Positions 17,114-25,390 of a DNA stretch of 64,000 nt are shown one piece after another; position 1 is the first letter of the stretch, and every line of letters starts with the position of its first letter. The notes under the pieces were generated by a model. It did not search any database. It worked only from the letters and a program-made list of their open reading frames with translations, and was not told the origin of the DNA. Position numbers and translations under genes: made by a program. Source of the stretch: Agaribacterium haliotis (GTDB lineage: Bacteria > Pseudomonadota > Gammaproteobacteria > Pseudomonadales > Cellvibrionaceae); assembly GCF_002312815.1 (NCBI RefSeq), contig NZ_NKQJ01000011.1, positions 1-64,000 on the forward strand, in the 5' to 3' direction.

Positions 17114-18296
17114 TATTGCCATTGTTGGCGGAGGTTTAGTGGGTGCCACACTTGCGCTGGCCCTCAGTCGCAGCGAGCTCGCGGATAAGTGGCGCATCGT
17201 GCTGCTAGATGCCGGGCCTGCAAAAATTGATGCCGAGTTAACGCACTGGGATAGCCGTGTGGTTGCGCTTTCCCAGCGCAGTATCGCCCTGCTTGATCGC
17301 CTCGGTATTTGGTCGGAGCTTAATCGTTTTGCAGATTACCAGGCAATGCGAGTTTGGGATGAAGACGGCACCGGCAGTTTAGAGTTTAGCGCCGGGCAAA
17401 TCGGTGAAAGCCGGCTCGGCGCCATTGTCGAAAATTCAGTGTTGTTGGCGGCGGTAAATCGCAAACTCAGTTGTGTATCTAATATAGAGCAGCGCCGCGG
17501 GCTTAAACTCGAGCATTTAGATCGATCGCCGAATCAGCCCTTCGCGCGTTTGCAGCTCAGCGATGCATCGTCATTGGAAGCGGGTTTAGTTGTTGGCGCC
17601 GATGGTGCACTGTCGCGCTTGCGCAGTCTTGCCGGCTTTGAGATGCGCGAATGGGACTATGGCCACAGCGCTATTGTCTGCACGGTCGAAACCCAGCTGA
17701 GCCATCAGCACTGTTGTTGGCAGCGCTTCTCAGAAGATGGGCCGCTGGCTTTTTTACCGCTCGACAGCAGCGATGGCCGGCACCGCAGCGCCATTGTTTG
17801 GTCACAGCAACACACGAAAGCTCAGCAGCTTATGGCTTTGAACGAGTCGCAATTTTCCTCGGCGTTGGAAAGTTCAATTGAGAAACGCCTCGGCGAGCTT
17901 ATTTCTTGCGGCGAGCGCCAACTGATAGCGCTGCGTCAGCGCTCTGTAAAACACTATTGGCAGCAAGGTTGTGTACTGATCGGCGATGCGGCGCACACAA
18001 TACATCCGCTCGCCGGGCAAGGGGTCAACCTGGGTTTTTACGATGTTGAGGTATTGGCGGCGGAACTGCAGCGCGCGGCCAGTCGAGACCTTCCCGCGTG
18101 TGAAACGGCAACCCTGCGCCGCTTTGCGCGTCAGCGCCAGCCCCACAATCTTGCGGTTATGGCGATGATGGAGGCCTTTAAGCGGGCTTTTGGCAGTGCC
18201 GATCCCGCTGTGCGTCTGCTGCGCAATCGCGCTCTGTCTGCGGTGAATAATCAAGTTTTGCTAAAGCAGATATTTGCTTTAGCCGCCGCGGGTTAG
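17100..18296 (+). CDS. ubiI: UbiI/VisC-type ubiquinone biosynthesis flavin hydroxylase
   Basis: This second flavin monooxygenase of the ubiquinone pathway has 398 residues. FAD fold CDIAIVGGGLVGATLALALS, then WDSRVVALSQRSIALLDRLG, GADGALSRLRSLAG, and the second motif VLIGDAAHTIHPLAGQGVN. E. coli UbiI performs the C5 hydroxylation. It is a paralogue of the upstream ubiH, and the 14-base overlap and order pepP-ubiH-ubiI match E. coli. The pqiA gene follows after only 8 bases, so transcription may run on. Confidence 0.88.
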   Translation: MPSCDIAIVGGGLVGATLALALSRSELADKWRIVLLDAGPAKIDAELTHWDSRVVALSQRSIALLDRLGIWSELNRFADYQAMRVWDEDGTGSLEFSAGQIGESRLGAIVENSVLLAAVNRKLSCVSNIEQRRGLKLEHLDRSPNQPFARLQLSDASSLEAGLVVGADGALSRLRSLAGFEMREWDYGHSAIVCTVETQLSHQHCCWQRFSEDGPLAFLPLDSSDGRHRSAIVWSQQHTKAQQLMALNESQFSSALESSIEKRLGELISCGERQLIALRQRSVKHYWQQGCVLIGDAAHTIHPLAGQGVNLGFYDVEVLAAELQRAASRDLPACETATLRRFARQRQPHNLAVMAMMEAFKRAFGSADPAVRLLRNRALSAVNNQVLLKQIFALAAAG

Positions 18297-18304
18297 ATCT
18301 GGCT

Positions 18305-19621
18305 ATGAGTAGTAATAAAAAGGAATTACAGCAGCTGCTCGAAGACATGGGGCGCTCCGGGCCCGAATCCTTGCACAGCGAACACAAAGACTGGTTGGTG
18401 TGCAACGAGTGTGGGCAAGTTCAATATGTCGTTGCACTTGAGGCCGATCACGCGCTGATGTGTTTTAACTGCGGCGCGGAATTGAGCCAGAGCCAGAGCC
18501 GCTGGTTTGAGACCGTTATTGCCCTGGCGTTTGCCGCTCTTGCGCTGTTTATTATCAGCATGTTTTTTCCGATCCTGACGCTGGAGATCGGCACTCAGAG
18601 CCAGAGTGTCACCATTGTTGATGGTTTTTGGGCGCTGTTTCAGCGCAACAATTTTATTCTGGCGGCGCTGATTCTGGCTACCTTAGTTTTATTTCCGTTA
18701 TTTGAAATCTGTGCGCTTCTATATCTGGTGCTGCCGTATTATTTCAATCGCCGCCTGCGCGGCCAGGCAACGGTACTGCGTTGGTTTAACCAGGCTCAGA
18801 GCTGGTCGATGCTGGAGATATTTTTATTAAGCATGGTGGTCGGCTCCATTAAAATGGCCGACATGGCTCACCTCGAACTTGAAGTGGGTAGTTACGCGCT
18901 GTTTTTACTTGTTGCGATATTGATATTGGCCAACCTCAAACTCAGCCGTATGAAGTTTTGGGCGTGGATAAATACCAATAATTATTTTACCACTGAGGTG
19001 GGTGAAGAGGTGCTCGACTGCACTTCGTGCAATGCTTTGGTCGGGCGCAGCATAGTCGAATCAGGCGGCCTGTGCCCGCGCTGTGGCTCCGAAGTACACG
19101 AGCGCATCCCGCACAGCCTTGAGAAAACCACAGCCCTGACGTTGGCCGCAGCGATTTTATATATCCCTGCCAATATCTTGCCGATTATGACTTATACCAG
19201 CCTCGGTGAGGTCAGCACGGATACGATTTTTTCCGGTGTTGTGTCGTTGATTGCCAACGATCTGTGGGGCATCGCTATTATTGTGTTTGTCGCCAGCATC
19301 GTGGTGCCGATACTTAAGTTGGTGATACTGACTTATTTGATTGTTGCCGTAAAATGGCGCATTCGTGTCGGTGCTCGCCACCGGGCCTGGCTCTATCGAT
19401 TAACGGAATTTATCGGGCGCTGGTCGATGGTTGATGTATTTGTTGTCACTATTTTTGTGGCGCTGGTGCAATTTGGCTTCATTTATACTGTTGAAGCTGA
19501 GGGCGCTATTATCGCCTTCGGCGCTGTTGTAGTGATTACGATGGTGGCCGCAGAAACTTTTGACCCGCGTTTAATCTGGGACGCTCGAGAACAGCAGCAT
19601 GGTAAAACAATCAATCGTTAA
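18305..19621 (+). CDS. pqiA: PqiA/LetA family intermembrane lipid-transport membrane protein
   Basis: This inner-membrane protein of 438 residues is built as a duplicated unit, each half starting with a zinc-ribbon-like cysteine pair: CNECGQ and CFNCGA near residues 33-56, and CTSCNA and CPRCGS in the second half. Each half then has four hydrophobic helices (for example ALAFAALALFIISMFFPIL and LAAAILYIPANILPIMTY). E. coli PqiA works with the MCE protein PqiB and lipoprotein PqiC in moving lipids between the membranes. The gene overlaps pqiB by 23 bases and starts 8 bases after ubiI. Confidence 0.92.
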   Translation: MSSNKKELQQLLEDMGRSGPESLHSEHKDWLVCNECGQVQYVVALEADHALMCFNCGAELSQSQSRWFETVIALAFAALALFIISMFFPILTLEIGTQSQSVTIVDGFWALFQRNNFILAALILATLVLFPLFEICALLYLVLPYYFNRRLRGQATVLRWFNQAQSWSMLEIFLLSMVVGSIKMADMAHLELEVGSYALFLLVAILILANLKLSRMKFWAWINTNNYFTTEVGEEVLDCTSCNALVGRSIVESGGLCPRCGSEVHERIPHSLEKTTALTLAAAILYIPANILPIMTYTSLGEVSTDTIFSGVVSLIANDLWGIAIIVFVASIVVPILKLVILTYLIVAVKWRIRVGARHRAWLYRLTEFIGRWSMVDVFVVTIFVALVQFGFIYTVEAEGAIIAFGAVVVITMVAAETFDPRLIWDAREQQHGKTINR

Positions 19622-21197
19622 GCGTATGACGCGTATCAGCCCGGTATGGATAGTGCCGCTTATCGCTTTTGTTATTGCCGTTTGGCTTGCTGTGCAGGCG
19701 CAGATGAGCAAAGGCACACAGATAGAAATTACCTTTGCCAAAGCTTCGGATATTATCCCCGGCCAGACTCAGATTCGCTTGAAGGACGTGCAGGTTGGCT
19801 CTGTAAAGAGCCTGCGCCTTAGCAAAGACCTGAGCAGTGTTATTGTCACCGCTGAGATCGACAGAGCGGTGAGCCGCCACTTAAGTAAGTCGACACGTTT
19901 TTGGGTGGTGACTCCGCGCATCTCTGCCAAGGGAGTCAGCAATCTCGGCACGCTGATTTCCGGTGTGTACATCGTTATGGACCCCGGCCCCGAGGGTGCA
20001 ACTGAAACCAGTTTTCGCGGGCTCGACGAAACACCGATCTTACAGAGCTCAGCTCAGGGCACACACTACGTGTTGCAGGCCGATACCTTGGGGTCACTCG
20101 ACATAGGTTCACCCGTTTATTATCGGCAGATTCGCGTGGGTGAAGTCACCGGTTATCGCCTGGCGGAAAATCAACAGCATGTTGATATCAACTTTTTTAT
20201 TCGTGCGCCCCACGATCAAATGGTTCAGCAGCGTTCGCGTTTTTGGGATGTCAGCGGTTTTGGTGTCAGCCTCGGCGCCGAGGGCATGAAAGCTAAAATG
20301 GCTTCGCTGACCTCACTCATAGCCGGCGGTATTGAGTTTGGCAATGGCTCGGCGCTCGGCGATGAAACGCCCGCCGAGCAGGGCCACCGTTTTTACCTCT
20401 ATCCCGACAAAGAAAGTGTGCTCGAAGAGCGCTTTACGATTAAACATCATTTTTTACTGCGCTTTAGCGATACTGTGCGCGGTTTGGCGGTTGGTGCACC
20501 GGTTGAGTTTCGGGGCATCAAGGTTGGTGAGGTGGTCGATGTAAAGCTCGACAATGCGAGCAATAACGATAACAGCCTGCATGTTTATATAGCTATTGCC
20601 CCACAGCGTTTTAGCCCGGACCACGAGCCTTCGCGCGAAGAGTTTGATGCTCAACTTAAAAGCATGGTTGAGCAGGGTTTGAGAGCAAATATGGCTACCG
20701 CAAGTTTGTTAACCGGGGCTAAATACATCGAACTCGGTTTTACCGATGAAGGCGCCGGTGAACTTGTTGTCTTTGATGATTACAGTGAGCTGCCCAGTGC
20801 CCCCGCAGGGGAAGGTGGCATAGAGGGCAAGATCGATAATATTCTTGCCCAAGTTGAACAAATTCCGTTTGAGCAGATAGGTAAAGATCTGGCCTCTGGC
20901 ATGGCGAGCCTAAAACAGGTGATGGGCACGCTTGAGCAACAAAATACTGCGCACAAAATTGATGGTGCAATGGCCGGCCTCGAGCAGAGCATGGCCAAAG
21001 CGCATTTAGCCCTGGCCGAATCTGAAAAGTTGCTTGAGAATTTTAATCAAATTCTTGCGCCGGATGCGCAGTTCCGCCACGAGATGAGCTCAATGCTTGA
21101 GAGTGTGTCAGATGCGAGCCGCTCCATGCAGTTATTTCTCGATGAGCTCAATCGCCATCCCCAAGCCTTGATTTACGGAGCCGATAAAGATGAATAA
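19599..21197 (+). CDS. pqiB: PqiB, MCE-domain lipid-transport protein
   Basis: PqiB is a 532-residue protein with one N-terminal membrane helix (SPVWIVPLIAFVIAVWLAV) and three successive MCE (MlaD-like) domains, each starting with a pattern like the first, TQIRLKDVQVGSVKSLRL; the second contains YYRQIRVGEVTGYRL and the third APVEFRGIKVGEVVDVKL. A long alpha-helical C-terminus follows. E. coli PqiB forms a hexameric tube with a helical needle across the periplasm, and the domain count and length match. The start at 19599 lies inside the pqiA end; MTRISPVW nine codons later is an alternative. Confidence 0.93.
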   Translation: MVKQSIVKRMTRISPVWIVPLIAFVIAVWLAVQAQMSKGTQIEITFAKASDIIPGQTQIRLKDVQVGSVKSLRLSKDLSSVIVTAEIDRAVSRHLSKSTRFWVVTPRISAKGVSNLGTLISGVYIVMDPGPEGATETSFRGLDETPILQSSAQGTHYVLQADTLGSLDIGSPVYYRQIRVGEVTGYRLAENQQHVDINFFIRAPHDQMVQQRSRFWDVSGFGVSLGAEGMKAKMASLTSLIAGGIEFGNGSALGDETPAEQGHRFYLYPDKESVLEERFTIKHHFLLRFSDTVRGLAVGAPVEFRGIKVGEVVDVKLDNASNNDNSLHVYIAIAPQRFSPDHEPSREEFDAQLKSMVEQGLRANMATASLLTGAKYIELGFTDEGAGELVVFDDYSELPSAPAGEGGIEGKIDNILAQVEQIPFEQIGKDLASGMASLKQVMGTLEQQNTAHKIDGAMAGLEQSMAKAHLALAESEKLLENFNQILAPDAQFRHEMSSMLESVSDASRSMQLFLDELNRHPQALIYGADKDE

Positions 21198-21801
21198 GTT
21201 ATGTGTGCGCGCTGCTGTCATGCTGCTGTGTGCTGCGGCCGCCGCTTGTTCAAGCAGTGGACCGGCGACCAGTTATTACAGTTTATTTGCTCAGCAGCAG
21301 CCTCTTGAGCAAGCCGAAGTGATCAGTGTGCCGAGCAAAAAAATATCAGCCCTGGGCATAGGCCCGGTGAATGTTGCCGGCTATTTGAAAAATACTGCGA
21401 TCGTATCGCGCAAGCAGGGGCAGGGCTTGGCTGTTAGCGGTGCGCACGCATGGGCTGAAGCTCTGGATTCCGCTATTGCCCGGGTTGTCGCCGCTGAGCT
21501 CGACGACGGTATGCAAGCCTTAAGTGTGCAAAGTTTTCCGTGGGACAGCCGCTCGCGCCCGCGCTGGCAGTTGCGCATAGACGTACAGGAATTTGATGGC
21601 GAGCGCCCTGGCCCTGTTCGCGCGCGTTTGCAGTGGACGCTTTTTGATGTTGAGGCCTCCACTGAGCTTGCTCGCGGCCGCTATCGCCACAGTCTCGAAA
21701 GCGGTGCATCTTACGAAGCCTACGTACAAAGCCTGAATCAGCTATTAAATGACTTCAGTGCTGAATTAAAAAAAGAGTTAGAAGGCCTCGATATTCTTTA
21801 A
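21190..21801 (+). CDS. pqiC: PqiC, lipoprotein partner of PqiB (DUF330)
   Basis: This is a 203-residue outer-membrane lipoprotein. The signal sequence ends in the lipobox AAAAC with Cys20, followed by SSSG, which has no aspartate at position +2 and so predicts outer-membrane sorting. The body contains YYSLFAQQQ and GIGPVNVAGYL, features of the ABC-type transport auxiliary (DUF330) fold. In E. coli PqiC forms a ring that receives the tip of PqiB. The 8-base overlap with pqiB closes the operon, and a possible terminator follows at 21842. Confidence 0.9.
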   Translation: MNKLCVRAAVMLLCAAAAACSSSGPATSYYSLFAQQQPLEQAEVISVPSKKISALGIGPVNVAGYLKNTAIVSRKQGQGLAVSGAHAWAEALDSAIARVVAAELDDGMQALSVQSFPWDSRSRPRWQLRIDVQEFDGERPGPVRARLQWTLFDVEASTELARGRYRHSLESGASYEAYVQSLNQLLNDFSAELKKELEGLDIL

Positions 21802-21841
21802 GCTCATATAGCGGCAGCTTGATCTCGCATGGCATATTTCT

Positions 21842-21880
21842 AGCTGTGCTTAGTCGCAAGCCGTTCTAAGCAGCTACTTT
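21842..21880 (+). terminator. Possible terminator after pqiC
   Basis: AGCTGTGCTTAG pairs with CTAAGCAGCT with a two-base bulge, followed by ACTTTTG. The U-run is short, so this is tentative. It lies about 40 bases past the pqiC stop. Confidence 0.4.
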
Positions 21881-21927
21881 TGAAAGTCTAAGCTTGTTGT
21901 ATCAACTTGTTTGAGTGGCAGCAGGCT

Positions 21928-22575
21928 ATGTCTCGATATCTGTTTATTTATCTTTTGTCAGTTAGCTGTGTTTACAGCGCGCCTAGCATGGCTGAGTCTT
22001 GCCTCGACGCTAACGGGCAGTGGCGGCACGCTTTAGTCAAACTCAATATGTCGCCGGGTGTTCACGCCAGTGGTGTGGTGATTGCGAAAGACCGGGTGTT
22101 GACGGTTGCCCATGCGCTGGCTCAAGGTGCTCGTTTGTATCTCGACAGCGGAGAAGTCTCCCGGCTGATCGCTGTGCACGAAGGGCTGGATTTAGCCTTA
22201 TTGCATATTAATACCGGCTCGCGCCCGAGCTTGCCTTTTTCTGCGAGTCTGCCCAAACCGGGTCAGCCTCTTTATGCCTATGGTTGGTCTTCTGCGCACG
22301 TACCGGAGCTAAACAAAGGCAAATTGCTCGAGGTGCGCTGGTCGGGTTTATACAGCTCGGCTGCAATAGCTGCGGGAAGCAGCGGTGGCGCGCTGTTGTC
22401 TTGTGAGGCAGGGCAGGTGAGTTTGCTCGGTTTGTTGCGTGCTTATCGCGCATATTTTAATAACGGCTTCGCTCACAATAGCGGGGTAAGTATTGCCGTT
22501 GAAGCCACACAGCTAAAAGCTTTTATTGCCCAGTACGGCCACCCGGCTCAACAACAGATGCTGGCGACCTATTAA
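21928..22575 (+). CDS. Secreted trypsin-like (S1-type) serine protease
   Basis: This is a 215-residue exported protein from the ATG at 21928 (a TTG seven codons upstream is less likely). The signal peptide MSRYLFIYLLSVSCVYSA is followed by a compact chymotrypsin-like domain. The catalytic triad is visible as VLTVAHAL (His), GLDLALLHI (Asp) and AAGSSGGALL (Ser). No PDZ or other added domain is present. It probably acts in the periplasm or outside the cell; the substrate is unknown. The gene stands alone after the pqi operon. Family membership is clear from the triad, but activity is not proven. Confidence 0.82.
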   Translation: MSRYLFIYLLSVSCVYSAPSMAESCLDANGQWRHALVKLNMSPGVHASGVVIAKDRVLTVAHALAQGARLYLDSGEVSRLIAVHEGLDLALLHINTGSRPSLPFSASLPKPGQPLYAYGWSSAHVPELNKGKLLEVRWSGLYSSAAIAAGSSGGALLSCEAGQVSLLGLLRAYRAYFNNGFAHNSGVSIAVEATQLKAFIAQYGHPAQQQMLATY

Positions 22576-22780
22576 TATTACAGGCCTTAACAACTTATAG
22601 TGAGCTGCACTTGTTGCAAGTCTCAAGCGGTTTGAAGTGCGCCACTTTATTGGTTTTGGCGCGCGGATCGAATTACAAATAAATACCGGCTTAGCTCAAA
22701 TTTGTTTTAATAAGACTCGTTATACTAGGGCCTGATCTTATTTTATCTATATCTTATCTGACCTGTTAGGAAGCTGATCC

Positions 22781-23710
22781 GTGCAGTTAGTCTCAGCGAT
22801 TGCCCCTGTTTTATGTATTGCCGCTCTCGGTTTTGTTTTAAGCCGCTTTAGGTTTTTAAATCGAGAAGGCGAGGCAAATCTAAATAGCCTTGTTTTTAGT
22901 ATTTTGATACCGGCGCTACTATTTAACGGCATACTTAAAGCAGAGCTTGTGGGTTTTAATTACCTCGCTTATCTCGCCGCTTATTTCCTGCCTTTGCTGT
23001 TACTTTTTATCCTGTCTTTTTCTGTATTGAGCTTGCTAAAGGTTAGAGCTAAGAGCCGTGCGGTATTGGCGATGAGTTCTGTTTACGGCAATGTCACGGT
23101 GATTGGCATTCCCGTATGCCTGCACTTTTTGGGTGACGAGGCGCTGTTGCCGATGTCAATTATCATCAGTGTGCACAATTTTATTTTGTTTACTCTGGCG
23201 ACACTTGCTGCTGAAGGTGAAGGGCTAAAGGCCGGGCGTTTTTGGTTACAGCTTAAAGCTATTGTTTTGAGCCTGTTTAAAAACCCGATAACCATGAGTT
23301 TGTTAAGTGGCTTGGCCCTAAATGCGCTCGGCTTTTCTCTGCCAACGGTGCTCGACAATGCGATGGCATTATTAGGTGAGGCGGCCGTGCCACTGTCATT
23401 TTTGGTACTTGGGGCAACACTTAGCCATTTCAGCTTAAAGGGGGAGCTAATCCAGGCTGTACTGTTAAGCGTGGCAAAACTAAGCCTGTTGCCGCTTGCG
23501 GTATATTTTAGTGCGACTTATTTGTGGGCTATAGACGGCTTGTGGTTAAAAACGGCGGTGGTGATTGCGGCGATGCCAGTTGGCGTTAGTACTCAGGTCA
23601 TTGCGCGGCGCTATCAAAACAATGAGGCTTTAGTAGCCTCAACGATTATCTTATCGACCTTGTTGAGTTTATTTAGTTTAACGGTGGTCATGCAGTTATT
23701 GGGCCCCTAG
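22781..23710 (+). CDS. AEC (auxin efflux carrier) family transporter
   Basis: This is a 309-residue inner-membrane transporter with about ten hydrophobic helices in two halves. The N-terminal QLVSAIAPVLCIAALGFVLS and SLVFSILIPALLFNGILK are typical, as are AMSSVYGNVTVIGIPVCLHF, AVPLSFLVLGATLSHFS and the closing VVIAAMPVGVSTQVIARRY. Members of this family move organic acids or other anions; the substrate cannot be read from sequence. The start is GTG at 22781, supported by AGGAAG eight bases upstream. It converges on yebG. Confidence 0.88.
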   Translation: MQLVSAIAPVLCIAALGFVLSRFRFLNREGEANLNSLVFSILIPALLFNGILKAELVGFNYLAYLAAYFLPLLLLFILSFSVLSLLKVRAKSRAVLAMSSVYGNVTVIGIPVCLHFLGDEALLPMSIIISVHNFILFTLATLAAEGEGLKAGRFWLQLKAIVLSLFKNPITMSLLSGLALNALGFSLPTVLDNAMALLGEAAVPLSFLVLGATLSHFSLKGELIQAVLLSVAKLSLLPLAVYFSATYLWAIDGLWLKTAVVIAAMPVGVSTQVIARRYQNNEALVASTIILSTLLSLFSLTVVMQLLGP

Positions 23711-23722
23711 TAGGGCTAAAAA

Positions 23723-23769
23723 CCGATTCGAGCTTAAGCAAAAAAAGGGAAAAAGCGGGCTCGAACCGG
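23723..23769. terminator. Inverted repeat between convergent genes
   Basis: CCGATTCGAGC (23723-23733) and GCTCGAACCGG (23759-23769) form an 11-bp stem with one mismatch. The loop carries A-runs, which are U-runs on the minus strand. It may serve both the transporter gene and yebG as a terminator, but the runs lie in the loop and not after the stem. Confidence 0.35.
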
Positions 23770-23807
23770 CGCAAAGCTTGATCGACACTTAATGGACAGC
23801 AGCCGCT

Positions 23808-24122
23808 TTAAGCCGTGCCAGCAATTGGAGTGATATTTTGCTTGTCTGCGGGCTTGTCGCCGTCACTGCTTTCGCTATCTGCAGGGATTTCGAGCAATAT
23901 CTCTGGTTTACCTTTACAGGCTTTCGCTAATTCCTCGCGGTGGCGAGATAAGAGCAAACCAATCGCCTCGCTGTGTTTTTCGTCGAGCCCCTCAATATTA
24001 GCTTCGATATAAGCACTGATATTCTCAGCTAGCTCGAGCATTTTATCGTGCTCTTCTGCGTCTTTTTTGTTCGCAAACATAGCGCCGTCCCGGTCACACT
24101 TCCAAACTGCAACAACTGCCAT
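23808..24122 (-). CDS. yebG: YebG family SOS-induced protein
   Basis: This 104-residue protein resembles E. coli YebG: MAVVAVWKCDRDGAMFANKK, the EHDKMLELAENISAYIE helix and a middle region with EAIGLLLSRHREEL, then an acidic variable tail. E. coli yebG is DNA-damage induced under LexA; its molecular role is not settled. A consensus LexA site lies 18 bases upstream of the start (24140-24155), which independently supports the assignment and predicts SOS control here. It is a single gene on the minus strand. Confidence 0.9.
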   Translation of the reverse strand: MAVVAVWKCDRDGAMFANKKDAEEHDKMLELAENISAYIEANIEGLDEKHSEAIGLLLSRHREELAKACKGKPEILLEIPADSESSDGDKPADKQNITPIAGTA

Positions 24123-24139
24123 AATGGCCTCCAGTAATA

Positions 24140-24155
24140 CTGTTTAAATATACAG
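24140..24155. promoter_or_regulatory. LexA (SOS) box upstream of yebG
   Basis: CTGTTTAAATATACAG matches the LexA consensus CTGT-N8-ACAG, with an A+T-only centre. It lies directly upstream of the yebG ATG at 24122 where it would block transcription. Confidence 0.88.
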
Positions 24156-24190
24156 TATCAGTTGTGGGGGTGGAGTCAATAGCCTGCGAG

Positions 24191-24245
24191 AAAAAAATGA
24201 AGCCTGCGGCACTGAGCCCCGCGTGACTCGGCCCCGCAGGCTTCA
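24191..24245 (-). terminator. Strong terminator ending the 24-31 kb minus-strand operon
   Basis: On the minus strand TGAAGCCTGCGG pairs perfectly with CCGCAGGCTTCA (24198-24209 with 24234-24245), followed by seven T. It starts three bases after the stop codon of the lipoprotein gene at 24248. Confidence 0.88.
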
Positions 24246-24247
24246 TT

Positions 24248-25369
24248 TTAGCTTTCGAGCAACAGCACTAAATGTAGCAGGCGCTCTCGGTTGTAGGGGC
24301 TCTGAGCATTGCAGTGCAGGAACTGGTAGTTTTTAGTGTTCGAACCGACTTCCGAGCTAAAACTAGTATTAATGCTGCAGGCGATATTGCTTTGATTCTG
24401 CGGGTCGCCGTTGACCGGGTGGTTGGTTATATCCCCGGTAGCCAGGCCGGCGCTGTTATTGACGTTCAGGTTATCGTCAAAATTTAGTGTGTAATACAGC
24501 TGGGTTGAGGCTTCGGGATTTTCGATATCACTGACCTGATACAGGCTGCACTGGCCGTCTGTGCACTCAGCACGGATATAAAAAACATCGTCCGGTGCCG
24601 CAAAGTCGCGAGCAAAACCGACGTAATTACCATTGCTGTCGGCAATAGCATTGATGCTTCTGGCCGGCAGGCTAAATACTCGGCGATAGTTATTTTCGCC
24701 GGCATCGAGCTCAATCACGGCGGAATTATCCGCTAAAAAATGGTTGCCGTTATTGTGCTCGGCAATGCCGTCTTCACAGTCGGCACTGCTAGTGCTGACA
24801 TCGTTTTGGCGAGTAAAGTCATCGTCGAGAGCAAGGCCGTCGGACAAGCGCGCCGACTTGTCGCTAATGCCGTAAGTAAAGCTGCCAAGCCAGGCAATGC
24901 TGTCGCTGGTGGCGTTGTCTTCGGGGCGTTCAAGAAACAAACCGTTGCCGCGTACATCGTTGCTTGGGCATTTGTCTTTGGGCACGATAGCGATGAGCTC
25001 GTCGGCTCCGCTTTCAACGGGGTAGAGTACAAAAGCTTCGTTGCCAAACTCCAGGGCAACAAAGTTAGAACCGACGTTGTCGCCCGAGCCTGTCTTAGAG
25101 CTTACGCTGAACTGAGCATAACCGCTATCCAGGCGAGTCATGGTGCCTTTGAGCGTGAAGTCTGTTTGAGAGCTGCTCGGCGAGGGGCGTCTTCGCAGTT
25201 CATAATTATTGCCGCTGCCGGTGAACGTCAGCTCCCACCACTTGCCTTCGCTCGGGCCGCTGTAAATGCTTTGGTCTTTATCGTCTGGATCCTTGGCTTC
25301 AAAACCCAGCTTGCACGCTGCCAAGCTGGAGCAGATCAGGGTCACTGCCAGTACGCTACTGATTTTCAT
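24248..25369 (-). CDS. Uncharacterised lipoprotein, last gene of the envelope operon
   Basis: This 373-residue protein has a signal peptide and lipobox (SLAAC, Cys19). The mature part is polar and beta-rich, with paired cysteines (KDKCPSNDV, SADCEDG, ECTDGQCSLYQV, NIACSIN, FLHCNAQ) that suggest several disulfides. I do not recognise a domain. It follows the DUF3570 gene by 21 bases and is closed by a strong terminator, so it belongs to the operon containing TlpA thioredoxin, DUF4266 and two barrels. The thioredoxin may handle its disulfides (inference). Function unknown. Confidence 0.75.
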   Translation of the reverse strand: MKISSVLAVTLICSSLAACKLGFEAKDPDDKDQSIYSGPSEGKWWELTFTGSGNNYELRRRPSPSSSQTDFTLKGTMTRLDSGYAQFSVSSKTGSGDNVGSNFVALEFGNEAFVLYPVESGADELIAIVPKDKCPSNDVRGNGLFLERPEDNATSDSIAWLGSFTYGISDKSARLSDGLALDDDFTRQNDVSTSSADCEDGIAEHNNGNHFLADNSAVIELDAGENNYRRVFSLPARSINAIADSNGNYVGFARDFAAPDDVFYIRAECTDGQCSLYQVSDIENPEASTQLYYTLNFDDNLNVNNSAGLATGDITNHPVNGDPQNQSNIACSINTSFSSEVGSNTKNYQFLHCNAQSPYNRERLLHLVLLLES

Positions 25370-25390
25370 CGTTATTCCTTGAATATGGGC

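Noticed and set aside
23740-23775. GGTTCGAGCCC-like tRNA T-arm sequence on the minus strand
   Set aside because: No acceptor, D or anticodon arm can be formed around it; it is one arm of an inverted repeat between convergent genes.
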